DNA of 64,000 nucleotides from the NCBI GenBank assembly GCA_028819215.1, contig JAPPMG010000007.1:62001-126000 (forward strand), read 5' to 3'. The stretch is from Bryobacterales bacterium (GTDB lineage: Bacteria; Acidobacteriota; Terriglobia; Bryobacterales; UBA6623). The first letter of the stretch is position 1. The number at the start of each line of letters is the position of its first letter. The notes beneath the pieces are model-generated. The model worked only from the letters and a program-made list of their open reading frames with translations, ran no database searches and had not been told where the DNA came from. Position numbers and translations under genes: made by a program. Positions 19,952 to 29,786 of the stretch are shown piece by piece.

Positions 19952-21237
19952 CAAACACGCAAAGCCGCGGGCGCTTGCGACGGTTCCCTGCGGTTCCGCT
20001 CGCCTTGCTGCTGGTGGGTGTTGTCTTCGGGGCGATGCTCCACAAGTGGGCGCCGCTTGCGGACGACCAGCACGATTCGGCCGACCCGCATGCGGAAGAG
20101 TCCGAACACTCCGGCGAGGCCGCGGAATCCGTCAGCATCCGGGTTGAGGCGCAGCAGTACGGCAGGCTGACCACTGCGCCGGCCGAAGTGCGCGAAATCG
20201 AGACGTCCGTCTTCCTCACCGGAGTGGTTGGCGCCGACAGGTCCCGCGTCGCCCGCATAGCGCCGGTGGCACATGGTGTCGTTACCGAGGTCTTCGTCAG
20301 TCTCGGGGACTTCGTCGATGCAGGAGATCCGCTGCTCAGCTTCGACAATGTCGAGCTGGGCGTGGCAGTCGCCGACTTCATGTCGGCGAGCGCCGACCTG
20401 CGCGGCGCCCGGGCCGCCCGGGCCGCCCAAGAGGTCATCTTCGCGCGCAGCCAAGAGATGCTGAGCGTCGGCGCGATCGCCCAGACGGAACACGAGATCC
20501 GCGCTGCCCGCTACAGGGCCGCGGAGGCGCAAGTCCGCGTGCAGCAAGCCCGAGCCGCGCAGTACGAGGAGCAGCTCCATCGCTTCGGCCTGACCGAGGA
20601 AGAGACGCAGGAACTGGCGCAGGGCGACGCATCGGCGCAGCATCGGGAGACCTCCATCTCCACTCTGGCCGCGCCTTTCGCAGGCTTGGTCACCGACTAC
20701 GACCTCAGCCTTGGGGAGACCATCGACGAATCGAACTACGTGCTGACTGTCACGGACATCTCCACGGTGTGGGTTCTTGCAAGCGTGTTCGAGCATGACA
20801 TCGGGGCCATTCGCGAGGGCAAGCAAGTCGAGGTGCGTGTCGCCGCTTATCCGGACAGGACGTTCCGCGGAACGGTGAGCTATATCGCCGACTCCCTGAA
20901 CTTGGAGACGAGGTCGACCGAGGTACGCTGCGAGGTCAGGAACCCGGACTCTCTGCTGAAGCTGGGAATGTCAGCCAGGATCCAGGTCTCGGGCGAACAC
21001 TTTCTCGGTTCGCTCACGGTGCCGGCCAGCTCCGTCCAGACCTTGGACGGGCGCCGGGTCGTGTTCGTCCAGGAATCAGACTCGACGTTCGCGGTGCGCG
21101 AGGTAGAAGTGGGGGTGGAAGCCTCGGGCTGGGTCGAGATTTCGAGCGGGCTTGCGGACGGCGAGACGGTCATCAGCGATGGCAGCTTCTACGCCAAGAC
21201 GGCCGCGCTGCGCGGGTTGATCGGAGACCACCACTAG
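19945..21237 (+). CDS. Membrane-fusion protein of the Czc-type pump (second copy)
   Basis: A second adaptor of the same family, 430 residues from ATG 19945. Layout matches its neighbour: N-terminal transmembrane helix (about 11-28), a His/Asp/Glu-rich segment (about 36-57), lipoyl-like halves with EVFVSLGDFVDAGDPL and APFAGLVTDYDLSLGETI, and LHRFGLTEEE in the hairpin. Shared phrases such as TDISTVWVLA show that the two arose by duplication. No ribosome-binding site precedes the ATG, so translation probably depends on coupling through the short upstream frame. The RND gene follows 9 bases later. Confidence 0.85.
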   Translation: MLTNTQSRGRLRRFPAVPLALLLVGVVFGAMLHKWAPLADDQHDSADPHAEESEHSGEAAESVSIRVEAQQYGRLTTAPAEVREIETSVFLTGVVGADRSRVARIAPVAHGVVTEVFVSLGDFVDAGDPLLSFDNVELGVAVADFMSASADLRGARAARAAQEVIFARSQEMLSVGAIAQTEHEIRAARYRAAEAQVRVQQARAAQYEEQLHRFGLTEEETQELAQGDASAQHRETSISTLAAPFAGLVTDYDLSLGETIDESNYVLTVTDISTVWVLASVFEHDIGAIREGKQVEVRVAAYPDRTFRGTVSYIADSLNLETRSTEVRCEVRNPDSLLKLGMSARIQVSGEHFLGSLTVPASSVQTLDGRRVVFVQESDSTFAVREVEVGVEASGWVEISSGLADGETVISDGSFYAKTAALRGLIGDHH

Positions 21238-21246
21238 AGGAGAGGC

Positions 21247-24200
21247 ATGCACCGGATCATCGAGCTCTCCCTCCGCTTCAAGTTCCTGATTCTCGTCATG
21301 ACCGCGATGTTGATCGCGGTGGGAGTGAACTCCATGTACCGGCTCCCGATCGATGCGGTGCCGGACGTGACGCCCAACCAGGTGCAAGTGCTGACCCGCG
21401 CGAGCGGCCTGAGCCCGCTGGAGGTCGAGAGGTTCATCACGTTCCCTGTCGAGACTTCGCTCAGCGGCGTCCCTGGGATCGAAACGATCCGCTCGGTCTC
21501 GAGGTTCGGCATTTCGGCGGTGTACGTCTATTTCGAGGAGGACATGGACGTGTTCCTCGCCCGCCAGCTGGTCCTGGAGCGGCTCGAGGAAGCGCGCGAC
21601 GCGATTCCGGAGGGCTACGGCATTCCCGAACTGGGCCCGATCTCGACCGGACTGGGCGAGATCCTGCAGTTCGAAGTGCGCGGCGACACGCATTCGCTGA
21701 TGGAACTGCGCAGCATCTTGGACTGGGAAATCGCCTTCAGGCTGCGGTCGGTTCCCGGTGTCGTCGAGGTGAACGCATACGGCGGCGAGGCCAAGACCTA
21801 CCAAGTCCAGCTGGACGCCGCCAAGCTCGCCAGCGTGGAGGTTTCGCTGGGCCAGGTCTACGAGGCGATCGAGAACAACAACGCCAATGCCGGCGGCGCC
21901 TATATCGAGAAGAACCAGGAGCAATACGTCGTTCGCGGGGAGGGCCTCATCGAAACGGCCGAGGACATCGGCAACATCGTGGTGGGCGCCACGATCGATG
22001 GAACGCCGATCTTCATCAAGGACATCGGCACGGTGTCGCTGCAAGCGCTGGTCCGCCAAGGCGCCGTGACGCGGGACGGCCGCGGCGAGGCGGTCACGGG
22101 CGTGGTGATGATGCTGATGGGCGAGAACTCGCGAGTCGTGGTGGAGCGGGCGAAGCAGCAGCTGGAAGTCGCGCGAACCGCGCTGCCGGAAGGCGTGACG
22201 ATCGACGTGTTCTACGACAGGACCGATCTCATCCGCAGGACTATCGCGACGGTGCGGACCAATCTTGTCGAAGGCGGCCTGTTGGTCGTGGCGGTGCTGC
22301 TGCTGTTGCTGGGGAGCGTGCGCGGGGGCTTGGTCGTCGCCACCGCCATACCGCTCTCAATGTTGTTCGCGTTCACCGGGATGGTCAGGGCCGGCCTGTC
22401 GGGCAACCTGATGAGCCTCGGCGCGATCGATTTCGGGCTGGTCGTGGACGGCTCGGTCGTGATGATCGAGAACATCGTGCGCAAGGTCTCCGAGCGGAAG
22501 GAAGCGGGAGCGTCGGCGGATCGGGCGATCCTTGACGCCGGGCGCGAGGTTGCGAAGCCGATCGTCTTCGCGGTCGGGATCATCATCATCGTCTACCTGC
22601 CGATCCTGACCCTGGAGGGAGTCGAGGGGAAGATGTTCCGGCCCATGGCGCTCACCGTCATCTTCGCCCTCGTCGGCTCGCTGATCCTGTCCCTGACTCT
22701 CATGCCGGTGCTGGCGTCGTGGGCCTTCCGCAAGGGCCTGAGGGAGAAGGAGACGCTGCTGCTGAGATGGGCCAAGCGGGCCTACCGGCCGCTGCTGGAA
22801 AACGCGGTTGACCGCCCGCACGCGGTCGTGCTCGCAGCCCTGCTGGTCTTTGCGCTGTCGCTGACGCTGGTTCCGTGGCTGGGAGCCGAGTTCGTGCCCC
22901 GGCTTGGTGAGGGCTCGATTGCCGTCCAAGCATGGCGCCTGCCCAGCGTCAGCCTTTCCGAATCCGTCAAGAGCACGACGATGATCGAGAAGATCCTGAT
23001 GGAGTTTCCGGAAGTCGAAAGCGTGGTCTCGCGCACCGGCCAGGCCGAGATCCCGACGGATCCGATGGGTGTAGAGACGAGTGACATCTACGTCCTGCTC
23101 AAGCCCGAGGACGAGTGGGAGACGGCGGACAGCCAAGCGGGACTGGTGCGGCACTTCGACGAGGCCCTTTCCGCGCGGGTGCCGGGCAACATCTTCAGCT
23201 ACTCCCAACCGATCGAACTGCGGGTGCAAGAGTTGATCGCGGGCATCCGGTCCGAGCTTGCCATCACGCTGTACGGCGAAGATCTGGACCAGCTCGAGGC
23301 GACCGCGCAGGAAATCGCGCGGGTGACGAGTGACGTTCCCGGCGCAGCGGACGTGAAGGTCGAGCAAACCGCCGGATTGCCCTTCTTGCGCATCAAGGTG
23401 CTGCGGCAGCAGATCGCGCGCTACGGCATCAACGCCTCAAGCGTGCTTGAAGCGATCGAGACGGTGGGCGGCCGCACGGCCGGGCAAGTCATGGAGGGCC
23501 AGCGGCGGTTCCCGCTGCAGGTGCGCTTCCAAGCCTCCGACCGCGGCGGCATCGAAGAGCTCGAGCACCTGCCGGTAGCCGATCCGAGGGGCCGGCTGAT
23601 TCCCTTGGGGGAGCTGGCGGAGTTCTCCATCGAAGAAGGGCCTTCCCAGATCAGCAGGGAAAACATCCAGCGCCGGATCACGGTCGAGGCGAACGTGCGC
23701 GGGCGCGACCTGGCGACCTTCGTCGCGGACGTTCAGCGCGGCATCGAGGAGAACCTGGCCCTGCCGGCCGGCTACTACATCGAATACGGCGGGACGTTCC
23801 AAAACCTGGAGGAGGCGTCGCGGCGGCTGGCGATCATCGTTCCGCTGGCACTGTTCATGATCTTCACGCTGCTCTACACGGCCTTCGGCTCGGTCAAGTT
23901 TGCCGCCATGGTCTTCCTGAACGTGCCTCTGGCGGCAACAGGCGGAATCGTGGCGCTGTACATCCGGGACTTGCCGTTCAGCATCTCCGCCGGGGTGGGT
24001 TTTGTCGCCTTGTTCGGCGTGGCGGTGCTCAACGGCGTCGTGCTGATGAGCTACCTCACGCAGATGCGCGCGGACGGCTTCTCGGCAAGGGAGTCGGCGC
24101 TGCGCGGCGCGCAGGTTCGGCTCCGCCCGGTGTTGATGACGGCGCTCGTCGCGAGCCTGGGGTTCATCCCGATGGCCTTGGCCACCAGTTCGGGCGCCGA

Positions 24201-24324
24201 GGTGCAGCGGCCGCTGGCCACGGTCGTGATCGGAGGGCTAGTCACCTCCACGCTGCTAACGCTGCTCGTGCTGCCCTCGATCTACGCGTGGGTGGAAGGG
24301 CGGTCGGAACAGCGGTCCGGATAG
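21247..24324 (+). CDS. czcA: CzcA-type heavy-metal RND efflux pump
   Basis: This proton-driven inner-membrane RND pump of the heavy-metal efflux group has 1025 residues. The TM4 signature DFGLVVDGSVVMIEN contains the DFGx3DG...EN pattern of divalent-metal (Zn/Co/Cd-like) pumps rather than the DA-type motif of CusA copper/silver pumps. The N-terminal helix HRIIELSLRFKFLILVM, the periplasmic porter domains and the C-terminal 12-helix half are all present. ATG 21247 has AGGAGAG just upstream. It is the last gene of the operon. The exact metal cannot be fixed from sequence alone. Confidence 0.9.
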   Translation: MHRIIELSLRFKFLILVMTAMLIAVGVNSMYRLPIDAVPDVTPNQVQVLTRASGLSPLEVERFITFPVETSLSGVPGIETIRSVSRFGISAVYVYFEEDMDVFLARQLVLERLEEARDAIPEGYGIPELGPISTGLGEILQFEVRGDTHSLMELRSILDWEIAFRLRSVPGVVEVNAYGGEAKTYQVQLDAAKLASVEVSLGQVYEAIENNNANAGGAYIEKNQEQYVVRGEGLIETAEDIGNIVVGATIDGTPIFIKDIGTVSLQALVRQGAVTRDGRGEAVTGVVMMLMGENSRVVVERAKQQLEVARTALPEGVTIDVFYDRTDLIRRTIATVRTNLVEGGLLVVAVLLLLLGSVRGGLVVATAIPLSMLFAFTGMVRAGLSGNLMSLGAIDFGLVVDGSVVMIENIVRKVSERKEAGASADRAILDAGREVAKPIVFAVGIIIIVYLPILTLEGVEGKMFRPMALTVIFALVGSLILSLTLMPVLASWAFRKGLREKETLLLRWAKRAYRPLLENAVDRPHAVVLAALLVFALSLTLVPWLGAEFVPRLGEGSIAVQAWRLPSVSLSESVKSTTMIEKILMEFPEVESVVSRTGQAEIPTDPMGVETSDIYVLLKPEDEWETADSQAGLVRHFDEALSARVPGNIFSYSQPIELRVQELIAGIRSELAITLYGEDLDQLEATAQEIARVTSDVPGAADVKVEQTAGLPFLRIKVLRQQIARYGINASSVLEAIETVGGRTAGQVMEGQRRFPLQVRFQASDRGGIEELEHLPVADPRGRLIPLGELAEFSIEEGPSQISRENIQRRITVEANVRGRDLATFVADVQRGIEENLALPAGYYIEYGGTFQNLEEASRRLAIIVPLALFMIFTLLYTAFGSVKFAAMVFLNVPLAATGGIVALYIRDLPFSISAGVGFVALFGVAVLNGVVLMSYLTQMRADGFSARESALRGAQVRLRPVLMTALVASLGFIPMALATSSGAEVQRPLATVVIGGLVTSTLLTLLVLPSIYAWVEGRSEQRSG

Positions 24325-24372
24325 ATTCGGGCGCGTCCAGCCTCGAATCGCCGCCGTAGTCGGCGAATGCCG

Positions 24373-24389
24373 GCCCAGCGCCGCTGGGC
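24373..24389. terminator. Perfect inverted repeat between convergent genes
   Basis: GCCCAGCG at 24373-24380 and CGCTGGGC at 24382-24389 form an 8-base-pair inverted repeat around one base, in the 65-base spacer between the convergent czcA and Nramp-like genes. There is no T-run, so a bidirectional terminator role is tentative. Confidence 0.4.
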
Positions 24390-25589
24390 TCAGCCGTCCA
24401 GCAGCGGAAGGGCCGCGAAGAACGCCACGCAGGTTCCGAGCGCGATGCTGATCCAGAGCGGGTTGCGCAATCGCTGCCCGACCCAGCTGGTCCGGCCGTT
24501 GAGCAGCAGCAGCGTCAATGCCAGCAAGGGCAGGAAGCAAGCCCCCACGATTCCGTAGGTGAGCTGAATCTGCCGCACTGGAGCGTTCAACAGGAACAGC
24601 GGCACTATCGCGACCAGCACGACGCAGAACCGGTAAGGCCTGGACGAGCGCAAGTCCCCGCTCCCGCCGGTCTTGAGCCGCAAGAAGTCGGCGAACATGT
24701 ACGGGATGCTCTGCCACACTCCCAGCAGGCTCGAGAACACGGCGCCCCAGAATCCAACCAGGAAGACCCACTTGCCGGCCGGGCCGACCGCTGCTTGCAA
24801 GCGCTCGGCCATTTGCGTGGCCAGGGCCGCGCCGCTGCCCTGAACTTCGATCTGCGAGCCGATGATGATGACGCACAGTCCGAAGACGGCCGTCACGCCG
24901 TTGCCGACGGCCAGATCGATCCTGCACGTTCGGAGCATTTCGGGCCCGCGGCGGTCCTGCTCTGCGATCCAGTAACCGTATGACAGCAATGTCACGGTAC
25001 CGCCCACTCCGCCCAGCACGGCGAGGATCCAGGTGGTGCCGCCTGCGGGAATGGAAGGAATCAGGCCGGCCGCGATCTCGCCCGCGGGAGGGGCGATCAT
25101 GGCTGTCGTGCCGATGACCGTCACGAACATCAGGCCGATCAACACGGACATGAGGGATTCGAACGTCCGAAAACTGCCCCGCAGCACGATCAGCAGGCCT
25201 GCGATGGAATGCAAGGCCGCCCAGACCATCACTGACGTCTCGGGAGGACCGATCGGCAGTAGCGCTGTCCCGGCGACGCCGCACGCATTGGCGAGCGCGC
25301 GGCCGACAATCACTGAGAACAGCGACAGGTAGATCAGAAACGGCCAGCGGATCCATGCTCCGAGCTTGTGGTGCCAACCTTCGAGCAGAGTGGTGCCGCT
25401 GGCCAGCTGCCAGCGCGCCACTCCCTCGCTGAGGACGAACTTGAGGAACGCGCCTGCGAGCGCGGCCCACAAGACCGTGGTGCCGAGCTCGGTGCCGGCG
25501 AGCGTGCCGGTCATCAGGTCCCCGGCACCCACGCCGGTCGCGGCCAAGAGCAAGCCCGGCGCAACCAGTCGGAGCCGATCGATTCTCAC
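24390..25589 (-). CDS. Nramp-superfamily transporter lacking canonical metal motifs
   Basis: The roughly 399-residue protein has about 11 transmembrane segments and belongs to the Nramp/APC-fold group. In canonical Nramp carriers, metal is bound by DPGN in TM1 and an M-P-H-type motif in TM6. Here TM1 reads ATGVGAGDLMTGT and the TM6 region reads GGVGGTVTLLSYGYWIAEQD, so neither motif is present. The substrate may therefore not be manganese or iron. GTG 25589 is chosen as start because the following RIDRLRLVAPGLLLAATG begins like relatives; TTG 25625 is an alternative. It lies downstream of leuB on the same strand with a 149-base gap. Confidence 0.78.
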   Translation of the reverse strand: MRIDRLRLVAPGLLLAATGVGAGDLMTGTLAGTELGTTVLWAALAGAFLKFVLSEGVARWQLASGTTLLEGWHHKLGAWIRWPFLIYLSLFSVIVGRALANACGVAGTALLPIGPPETSVMVWAALHSIAGLLIVLRGSFRTFESLMSVLIGLMFVTVIGTTAMIAPPAGEIAAGLIPSIPAGGTTWILAVLGGVGGTVTLLSYGYWIAEQDRRGPEMLRTCRIDLAVGNGVTAVFGLCVIIIGSQIEVQGSGAALATQMAERLQAAVGPAGKWVFLVGFWGAVFSSLLGVWQSIPYMFADFLRLKTGGSGDLRSSRPYRFCVVLVAIVPLFLLNAPVRQIQLTYGIVGACFLPLLALTLLLLNGRTSWVGQRLRNPLWISIALGTCVAFFAALPLLDG

Positions 25590-25738
25590 GAGGCCTAGCG
25601 TACCGTGATCGCTCGGGCGTGCCAAGCGGAGCTCGCAGCCTCCGAGCCATGCCTTGCGGGAAGATGGGCCGTGAACGGTAGCGAATCGTGACGCCTGCAG
25701 GACGCGGCGAGCCGGGTACGGCCGTTGCGACCGCTTGA

Positions 25739-26824
25739 TCAGTTGATCGCCGCGCAGACCGCCCGCCCCACTTCCTCCGTGGAGGCGGGAGGGCCGGCGG
25801 GCTTGAGGTCGGCCGTGACCCGTCCGCTGGCGAGCACGGCGCCGAGGGCGTCGTTGATCGCGGTAGCCTCTTCGGTCAAGCCGAAGCTGTACTTGAGCAT
25901 GGCTGCGGCAGAGCCGATCGCTGCCAGCGGGTTGGCCTTGCCCTGCCCCGCGATGTCAGGCGCGGATCCGTGCACGGGCTCGTACAAGCCGCGCCATGCG
26001 CCGTTGGGCAGTTGACTGCCGATCGAAGCCGACGGAAGCATCCCGATCGAGCCCGCCAGGACCGAGCCTTCGTCGCTGAGAATGTCACCGAAGAGGTTCT
26101 CCGTCACCACCACGTCAAAGGCGGTCGGGCGCAGCAGCAGCTGCATCGCGCAGTTGTCGACGAGCATGTGCTCGAGTTCGATGTCGGGATACTCGGCGGC
26201 CAGTTGGGTCACGACCTTTCGCCAGAGCTGCGAGTTCTCGAGCACGTTGGCCTTGTCCACCGACGTGAGCTTTCCGCGCCGGTTGCGCGCCAGCTCGAAG
26301 GCCATGCGGCAAACGCGCTCGATCTCCCCCCGCGAGTAGACCATCGAGTTCAGGGCTGTCTCGGCGCCCGCGGCACCCTCGACGCCGCGGGGCTGGCCGA
26401 AGTACAGGCCGCCGGTGAGTTCGCGCACAATCAGAATGTCGGTGCCGCGCACGATGTCGTTTTTCAACGGCGAGGACTCGATCAAGTTCTCGTAGCAGTA
26501 GACCGGACGCAGGTTGGCGTACACGTCAAGGGCTTTGCGAAGGCCCAGCAGCCCCTTCTCGGGCCGCTCGGACGGCGGCAGGTCATCGAATTCGGGCAGG
26601 CCCACCGCACCCAGCAGCGTGGCGTCGGACTCCAGGGCCAGCTGGCGCGTCTCGGTGGGAAACGGGTTTCCCGCGGCGTGAATCGCCGCGCCGCCGAGCA
26701 GGCCCTCCCGCAACTCGATCGAATGGCCCCACTTCGCTGCCACGTGCTCGAGCACGCGAACGGCTTCGCGCGTGACTTCGGGACCGATACCGTCGCCCGG
26801 GAGGACGAGCACTCTCCAATGCAT
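25739..26824 (-). CDS. leuB: 3-isopropylmalate dehydrogenase
   Basis: LeuB oxidises and decarboxylates 3-isopropylmalate to 2-oxoisocaproate in leucine synthesis, in the cytoplasm with NAD. The 361-residue product starts with [14 protein letters not shown] and contains the substrate-binding block [14 protein letters not shown], the metal-binding [10 protein letters not shown] and the NAD-binding [17 protein letters not shown] 26824 fits the family start; ATG 26836 is possible. A TACAAT -10-like hexamer lies only about 10 bases upstream of it. No other leu genes are in the window. The gene is divergent from a DUF1501 gene, 56 bases away. Confidence 0.94.
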   Translation of the reverse strand: MHWRVLVLPGDGIGPEVTREAVRVLEHVAAKWGHSIELREGLLGGAAIHAAGNPFPTETRQLALESDATLLGAVGLPEFDDLPPSERPEKGLLGLRKALDVYANLRPVYCYENLIESSPLKNDIVRGTDILIVRELTGGLYFGQPRGVEGAAGAETALNSMVYSRGEIERVCRMAFELARNRRGKLTSVDKANVLENSQLWRKVVTQLAAEYPDIELEHMLVDNCAMQLLLRPTAFDVVVTENLFGDILSDEGSVLAGSIGMLPSASIGSQLPNGAWRGLYEPVHGSAPDIAGQGKANPLAAIGSAAAMLKYSFGLTEEATAINDALGAVLASGRVTADLKPAGPPASTEEVGRAVCAAIN

Positions 26825-26880
26825 GGGAAATCCCATTGTACGGCTTGACCAAGCCCAGCCTTGGCCTACCATGAGGGGGT

Positions 26881-28302
26881 ATGAACCGCAGGGAGTGGCT
26901 GTCGCAGAGCGCCGCCGGATTCGGAGGGCTGGCGCTTGCAGCGATGATGGCGCAGCAGCGTGCGAGCGCGGACGCCAGCCGCGCGGCCGATCCCATGGCG
27001 GTTCGGCCGCCACACTTCCCCGCCAAGGCCAAGAGCGTCATCTTCCTCTACATGGACGGCGGCCCGGGCCAGATGGACACCTTTGACCCGAAGCCGCGGC
27101 TGCGGGCCGAGCACGGCCAGCCGATCCAGCTTCCGGAGCTGCCCACGACGGTGTTCAACATCACCGACAAGGTGTTCGGCTCGCCATTCGAATTCGCGCA
27201 GCACGGCCAGTCCGGACTGTGGGTCAGCGACCTGTTTCCGCACGTGGCGGAATGCGCCGACGATCTGTGCGTGATCAACTCGATGGTGGCCGACCATTCC
27301 GAGCACACCGCCGGTAACTACTTCGTCCATACCGGCTCGGGGTTTCAGGGGCGCCCGTCGATGGGTGCCTGGGTGACCTACGGGCTGGGCAGCGAGTGCG
27401 ACGACCTACCCGGTTTCGTGGTGCTGGACAGCGGCCTGATCCCGCCGGGGGGGATGGACTGTTTCGGCAGCGGCTTCCTGCCGGCTTCGTACCAGGGCAC
27501 GCTCTTCCGTCGCGGCGAGCATCCGATCGCTGACATCGTGCCGCTCGAGGCCGATCCGGCGTTACAGGCGGGCAAGCTCGACTTGATTCGCAAGCTGAAC
27601 CGGGGAGTGGTGCAGCGCTTGGGCAGTGTCAGCGAGATCGACGCGACTATCGCCAACTACGAGCTCGCGTTCCGCATGCAGAGCGCGGTGCCGGAACTTC
27701 TCGATCTCTCCGGCGAATCGGAGACCACGCGGGAGATGTACGGCCTTGACGAGGACGAGACGAGCGAGTTCGGCCGCCAGTGCCTGCTGGCACGGCGCAT
27801 GGTCGAGCGCGGCGTGCGCTTCATCGAACTGCTGACCCCGGCCCGCAAGGGGCAGGATCGCTGGGACCAGCACCAGAATCTCAAGTCCGGGCACCGCATC
27901 AACGCCCGTGGAACGGATAAGCCCATCGCCGCTCTGCTAAAGGATCTCAAGGGGCACGGGCTGCTGGACTCGACACTCGTGATGTGGGGCGGGGAGTTCG
28001 GCAGGACACCGACCGCGCAGACCAACGGCGGCGAGTTCAGCGACAAGACCGGCCGCGACCACAACCCGTTCGGCTATACCATGTGGCTGGCAGGGGGCGG
28101 CGTCAAGGGCGGCATCCGTTACGGCGCCACGGACGAGTACGGCTATTTCGCTATCGAGAACAAGGTGCACCTGCACGACCTGCACGCGACGATGCTGCAC
28201 CTGCTGGGGCTGGACCACGAGCGTCTGACCTACCGGTACAGCGGTCGAGACATGCGTCTCACCGATGTGCACGGCGAGATCATCCACGACATCCTGGTTT
28301 GA
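26881..28302 (+). CDS. DUF1501 family exported protein (sulfatase-like fold)
   Basis: The 473-residue DUF1501 protein starts with a twin-arginine-type signal (NRREWL, then [14 protein letters not shown]), implying folded export. The mature part carries DUF1501 hallmarks: [43 protein letters not shown] and [21 protein letters not shown], ending with [14 protein letters not shown]. These relate to alkaline-phosphatase/sulfatase-fold enzymes, and the Asp, His and Glu metal-ligand-like residues are in place, but no substrate is known. In Planctomycetes and Acidobacteria it commonly pairs with DUF1549/DUF1553 cytochromes; one such gene lies at the far end of this window. ATG 26881 has GAGGGGG directly upstream. 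Confidence 0.88.
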   Translation: MNRREWLSQSAAGFGGLALAAMMAQQRASADASRAADPMAVRPPHFPAKAKSVIFLYMDGGPGQMDTFDPKPRLRAEHGQPIQLPELPTTVFNITDKVFGSPFEFAQHGQSGLWVSDLFPHVAECADDLCVINSMVADHSEHTAGNYFVHTGSGFQGRPSMGAWVTYGLGSECDDLPGFVVLDSGLIPPGGMDCFGSGFLPASYQGTLFRRGEHPIADIVPLEADPALQAGKLDLIRKLNRGVVQRLGSVSEIDATIANYELAFRMQSAVPELLDLSGESETTREMYGLDEDETSEFGRQCLLARRMVERGVRFIELLTPARKGQDRWDQHQNLKSGHRINARGTDKPIAALLKDLKGHGLLDSTLVMWGGEFGRTPTAQTNGGEFSDKTGRDHNPFGYTMWLAGGGVKGGIRYGATDEYGYFAIENKVHLHDLHATMLHLLGLDHERLTYRYSGRDMRLTDVHGEIIHDILV

Positions 28303-28304
28303 GC

Positions 28305-28326
28305 TGCCGCGCCGCGCTTGGCGGCA
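28305..28326. terminator. Short inverted repeat between convergent genes
   Basis: TGCCGC at 28305-28310 pairs with GCGGCA at 28321-28326 across a 10-base loop, in the 33-base gap between convergent genes. It is a weak terminator candidate without a T-tract. Confidence 0.25.
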
Positions 28327-28335
28327 ACCGTCCGG

Positions 28336-28965
28336 CTACTCAAGCACGTTCAGGCCACCGTCGTCGAGGGTGACCGGGCGTTGCCAGTAGCCGAATTGCG
28401 GCGTCCAATTGTCCGTGCCGAAGCCGGCGAGCGCGAGCAGGTTCCAAGCCGAGCAGAACATGTCGCCGGGGCCGAATACGACTGCGTTCTTGCGCAGGAT
28501 CTTGCCGTTGTCTAGTTCGTAGAGCACAGCGCCGGGCATGTTGTCGGCGCCGGGCGCGGTCGACTGCTCCCGGATGTAGTCGCCGCCGCCGTGCGAGGCG
28601 AGGCGGAAGCGCCAGCCGCGGGTGTTGGCGAAGCGGCGCTGGGTTGCGGGCGGGTCCTTCGACAGCAGCACCACCGCCAGCTCGGACTCCAAGTGTGGCA
28701 GGAAGCCGTTGATTCCATCCGCCCACAGAGTGCAGTAGCGGCAGCCCTGCCCCATGTTGTGAATGGCGAGCAGCTTGTCGCGGCCGCCGAACAGCTCGCT
28801 CAATTGCCTCGGACCTTCGAGGGTCTGGAACGCATAGTCGGGGATCGCAGCGCCCATGGCGTCGCGTCGCAGCGCATTGAGCTGCTCGGTCAACTCGAAA
28901 ATCTTGTGCTCGAGATCCCTGATTGCAGCGAGAGAATCGCTGGAGGATTGAGAGTCTTGCGGCAT
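28336..28965 (-). CDS. DUF899 family thioredoxin-like protein
   Basis: The 209-residue DUF899 protein is a thioredoxin-fold relative often annotated without function. The family core is clear: LLAIHNMGQGCRYCTLWADGINGFLPHLE, with a CxxC-like pair (GCRYC) at the position of the redox site. It is followed by VVLLSKDP, and a C-terminal half with DMFCSAWNLLALAGFGTDNWTPQFGYW. It begins with a coiled-coil-like helix (IRDLEHKIFELTEQLNALRR). No signal peptide is seen, so it should be cytoplasmic. It is convergent with the DUF1501 gene. Confidence 0.82.
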   Translation of the reverse strand: MPQDSQSSSDSLAAIRDLEHKIFELTEQLNALRRDAMGAAIPDYAFQTLEGPRQLSELFGGRDKLLAIHNMGQGCRYCTLWADGINGFLPHLESELAVVLLSKDPPATQRRFANTRGWRFRLASHGGGDYIREQSTAPGADNMPGAVLYELDNGKILRKNAVVFGPGDMFCSAWNLLALAGFGTDNWTPQFGYWQRPVTLDDGGLNVLE

Positions 28966-29174
28966 GGCTGCTTTCTCTGAAACGGCTTGGGCCGCCCGGA
29001 CAGGCGGCCCGACAGGCCCACGCGAGACTATAGCAGCGGCCGCGGCGGTCTTCTGGAGGCTAGACGTCTCGGGTCCGAGCGTGCCGGTACGGGCGCTCTG
29101 CGCGGTGGCGATGGCGGCTGCAGTGGCGTTCGCCGCCCGCGAGCTACATCACGCCTTCTAGACCCGCCCCGGCC
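28966..29174. other. Spacer without a supportable gene
   Basis: A 65-codon frame on the plus strand overlaps the DUF899 start and has an Ala-rich, featureless translation; I do not call it. No promoter or RNA structure was recognised. Confidence 0.3.
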
Positions 29175-29786
29175 CTAGCGTATCGGTCCGGAATCGCGCG
29201 AGGAACTAGTCAAGTGGCCATCATCGCTGGCTCGCGCGTCGCGCACGCGCTGGAGGCAGTCTATGATCAGCTCCAGATTCCGCTCGGGGATGGGGTCGTG
29301 AGGGAAGATGGCGTCATGGATCGCCTGAACGTGCAGCAGGGTGGAGATCCCGAGGCGGCGGATGAGGGACTCGATGTCCTCCCGGTCCGCCACGCGCCCC
29401 GCCCGCACCTTCATTGCGAGGAGCTGCTCGGCGGAAGCGCCGGTGACAACGAGATTCCGCGAGTCATACACGACGGCCGCGCGCGCATCCGGACGGGGGG
29501 TGGGCCAAGGAGCCGTGCGCACGGCGTCGTTGAGCCAGCTGGGCGCCAGTTCCAATTCCTCCGCGACCCTGCCCGCGGCCTCCAGGACCTCGTCGCGCCG
29601 GTCGATCGCTAGTGCATCAACATCCCGAGTGAGGCGGCCTGATCCGTGCGCCAGCACCATCGCCGCGCCGCCCACGACGTAGATATGCGCCCGGACATCC
29701 CGCTCGCCTAGACGGCGCGAGAGGGCGTCGAAGGCGCGCCGGAGCGCTTGGCGGTCGAGTGCCTGGGGATCAGGGAACCCACTCAT
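29175..29786 (-). CDS. DUF6036-type nucleotidyltransferase, putative TA component
   Basis: The 203-residue product has a minimal nucleotidyltransferase (MNT) core near the N-terminus: IYVVGGAAMVLAHG then RLTRDVDALA, giving the GG and DxD catalytic pattern. A later segment, LVVTGASAEQLLAMKVRAGRVADREDIESLIRRLG, matches the helical end of this family. Such proteins usually lie directly downstream of the kind of gene found here upstream, with which it overlaps by 17 bases. The pair resembles toxin-antitoxin modules of the MNT class, where the enzyme can act by nucleotidylating a target. Function is inferred from architecture and context only. Confidence 0.72.
   Translation of the reverse strand: MSGFPDPQALDRQALRRAFDALSRRLGERDVRAHIYVVGGAAMVLAHGSGRLTRDVDALAIDRRDEVLEAAGRVAEELELAPSWLNDAVRTAPWPTPRPDARAAVVYDSRNLVVTGASAEQLLAMKVRAGRVADREDIESLIRRLGISTLLHVQAIHDAIFPHDPIPERNLELIIDCLQRVRDARASDDGHLTSSSRDSGPIR

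Noticed and set aside
18531..21237. Single frameshifted adaptor gene instead of two
   Set aside because: Both adaptors are complete from membrane anchor to C-terminal barrel, so this is a duplication, not a broken gene.
28964..29161. 65-codon plus-strand frame overlapping the DUF899 start
   Set aside because: Ala-rich translation, overlap with the DUF899 start codon and no ribosome-binding site.
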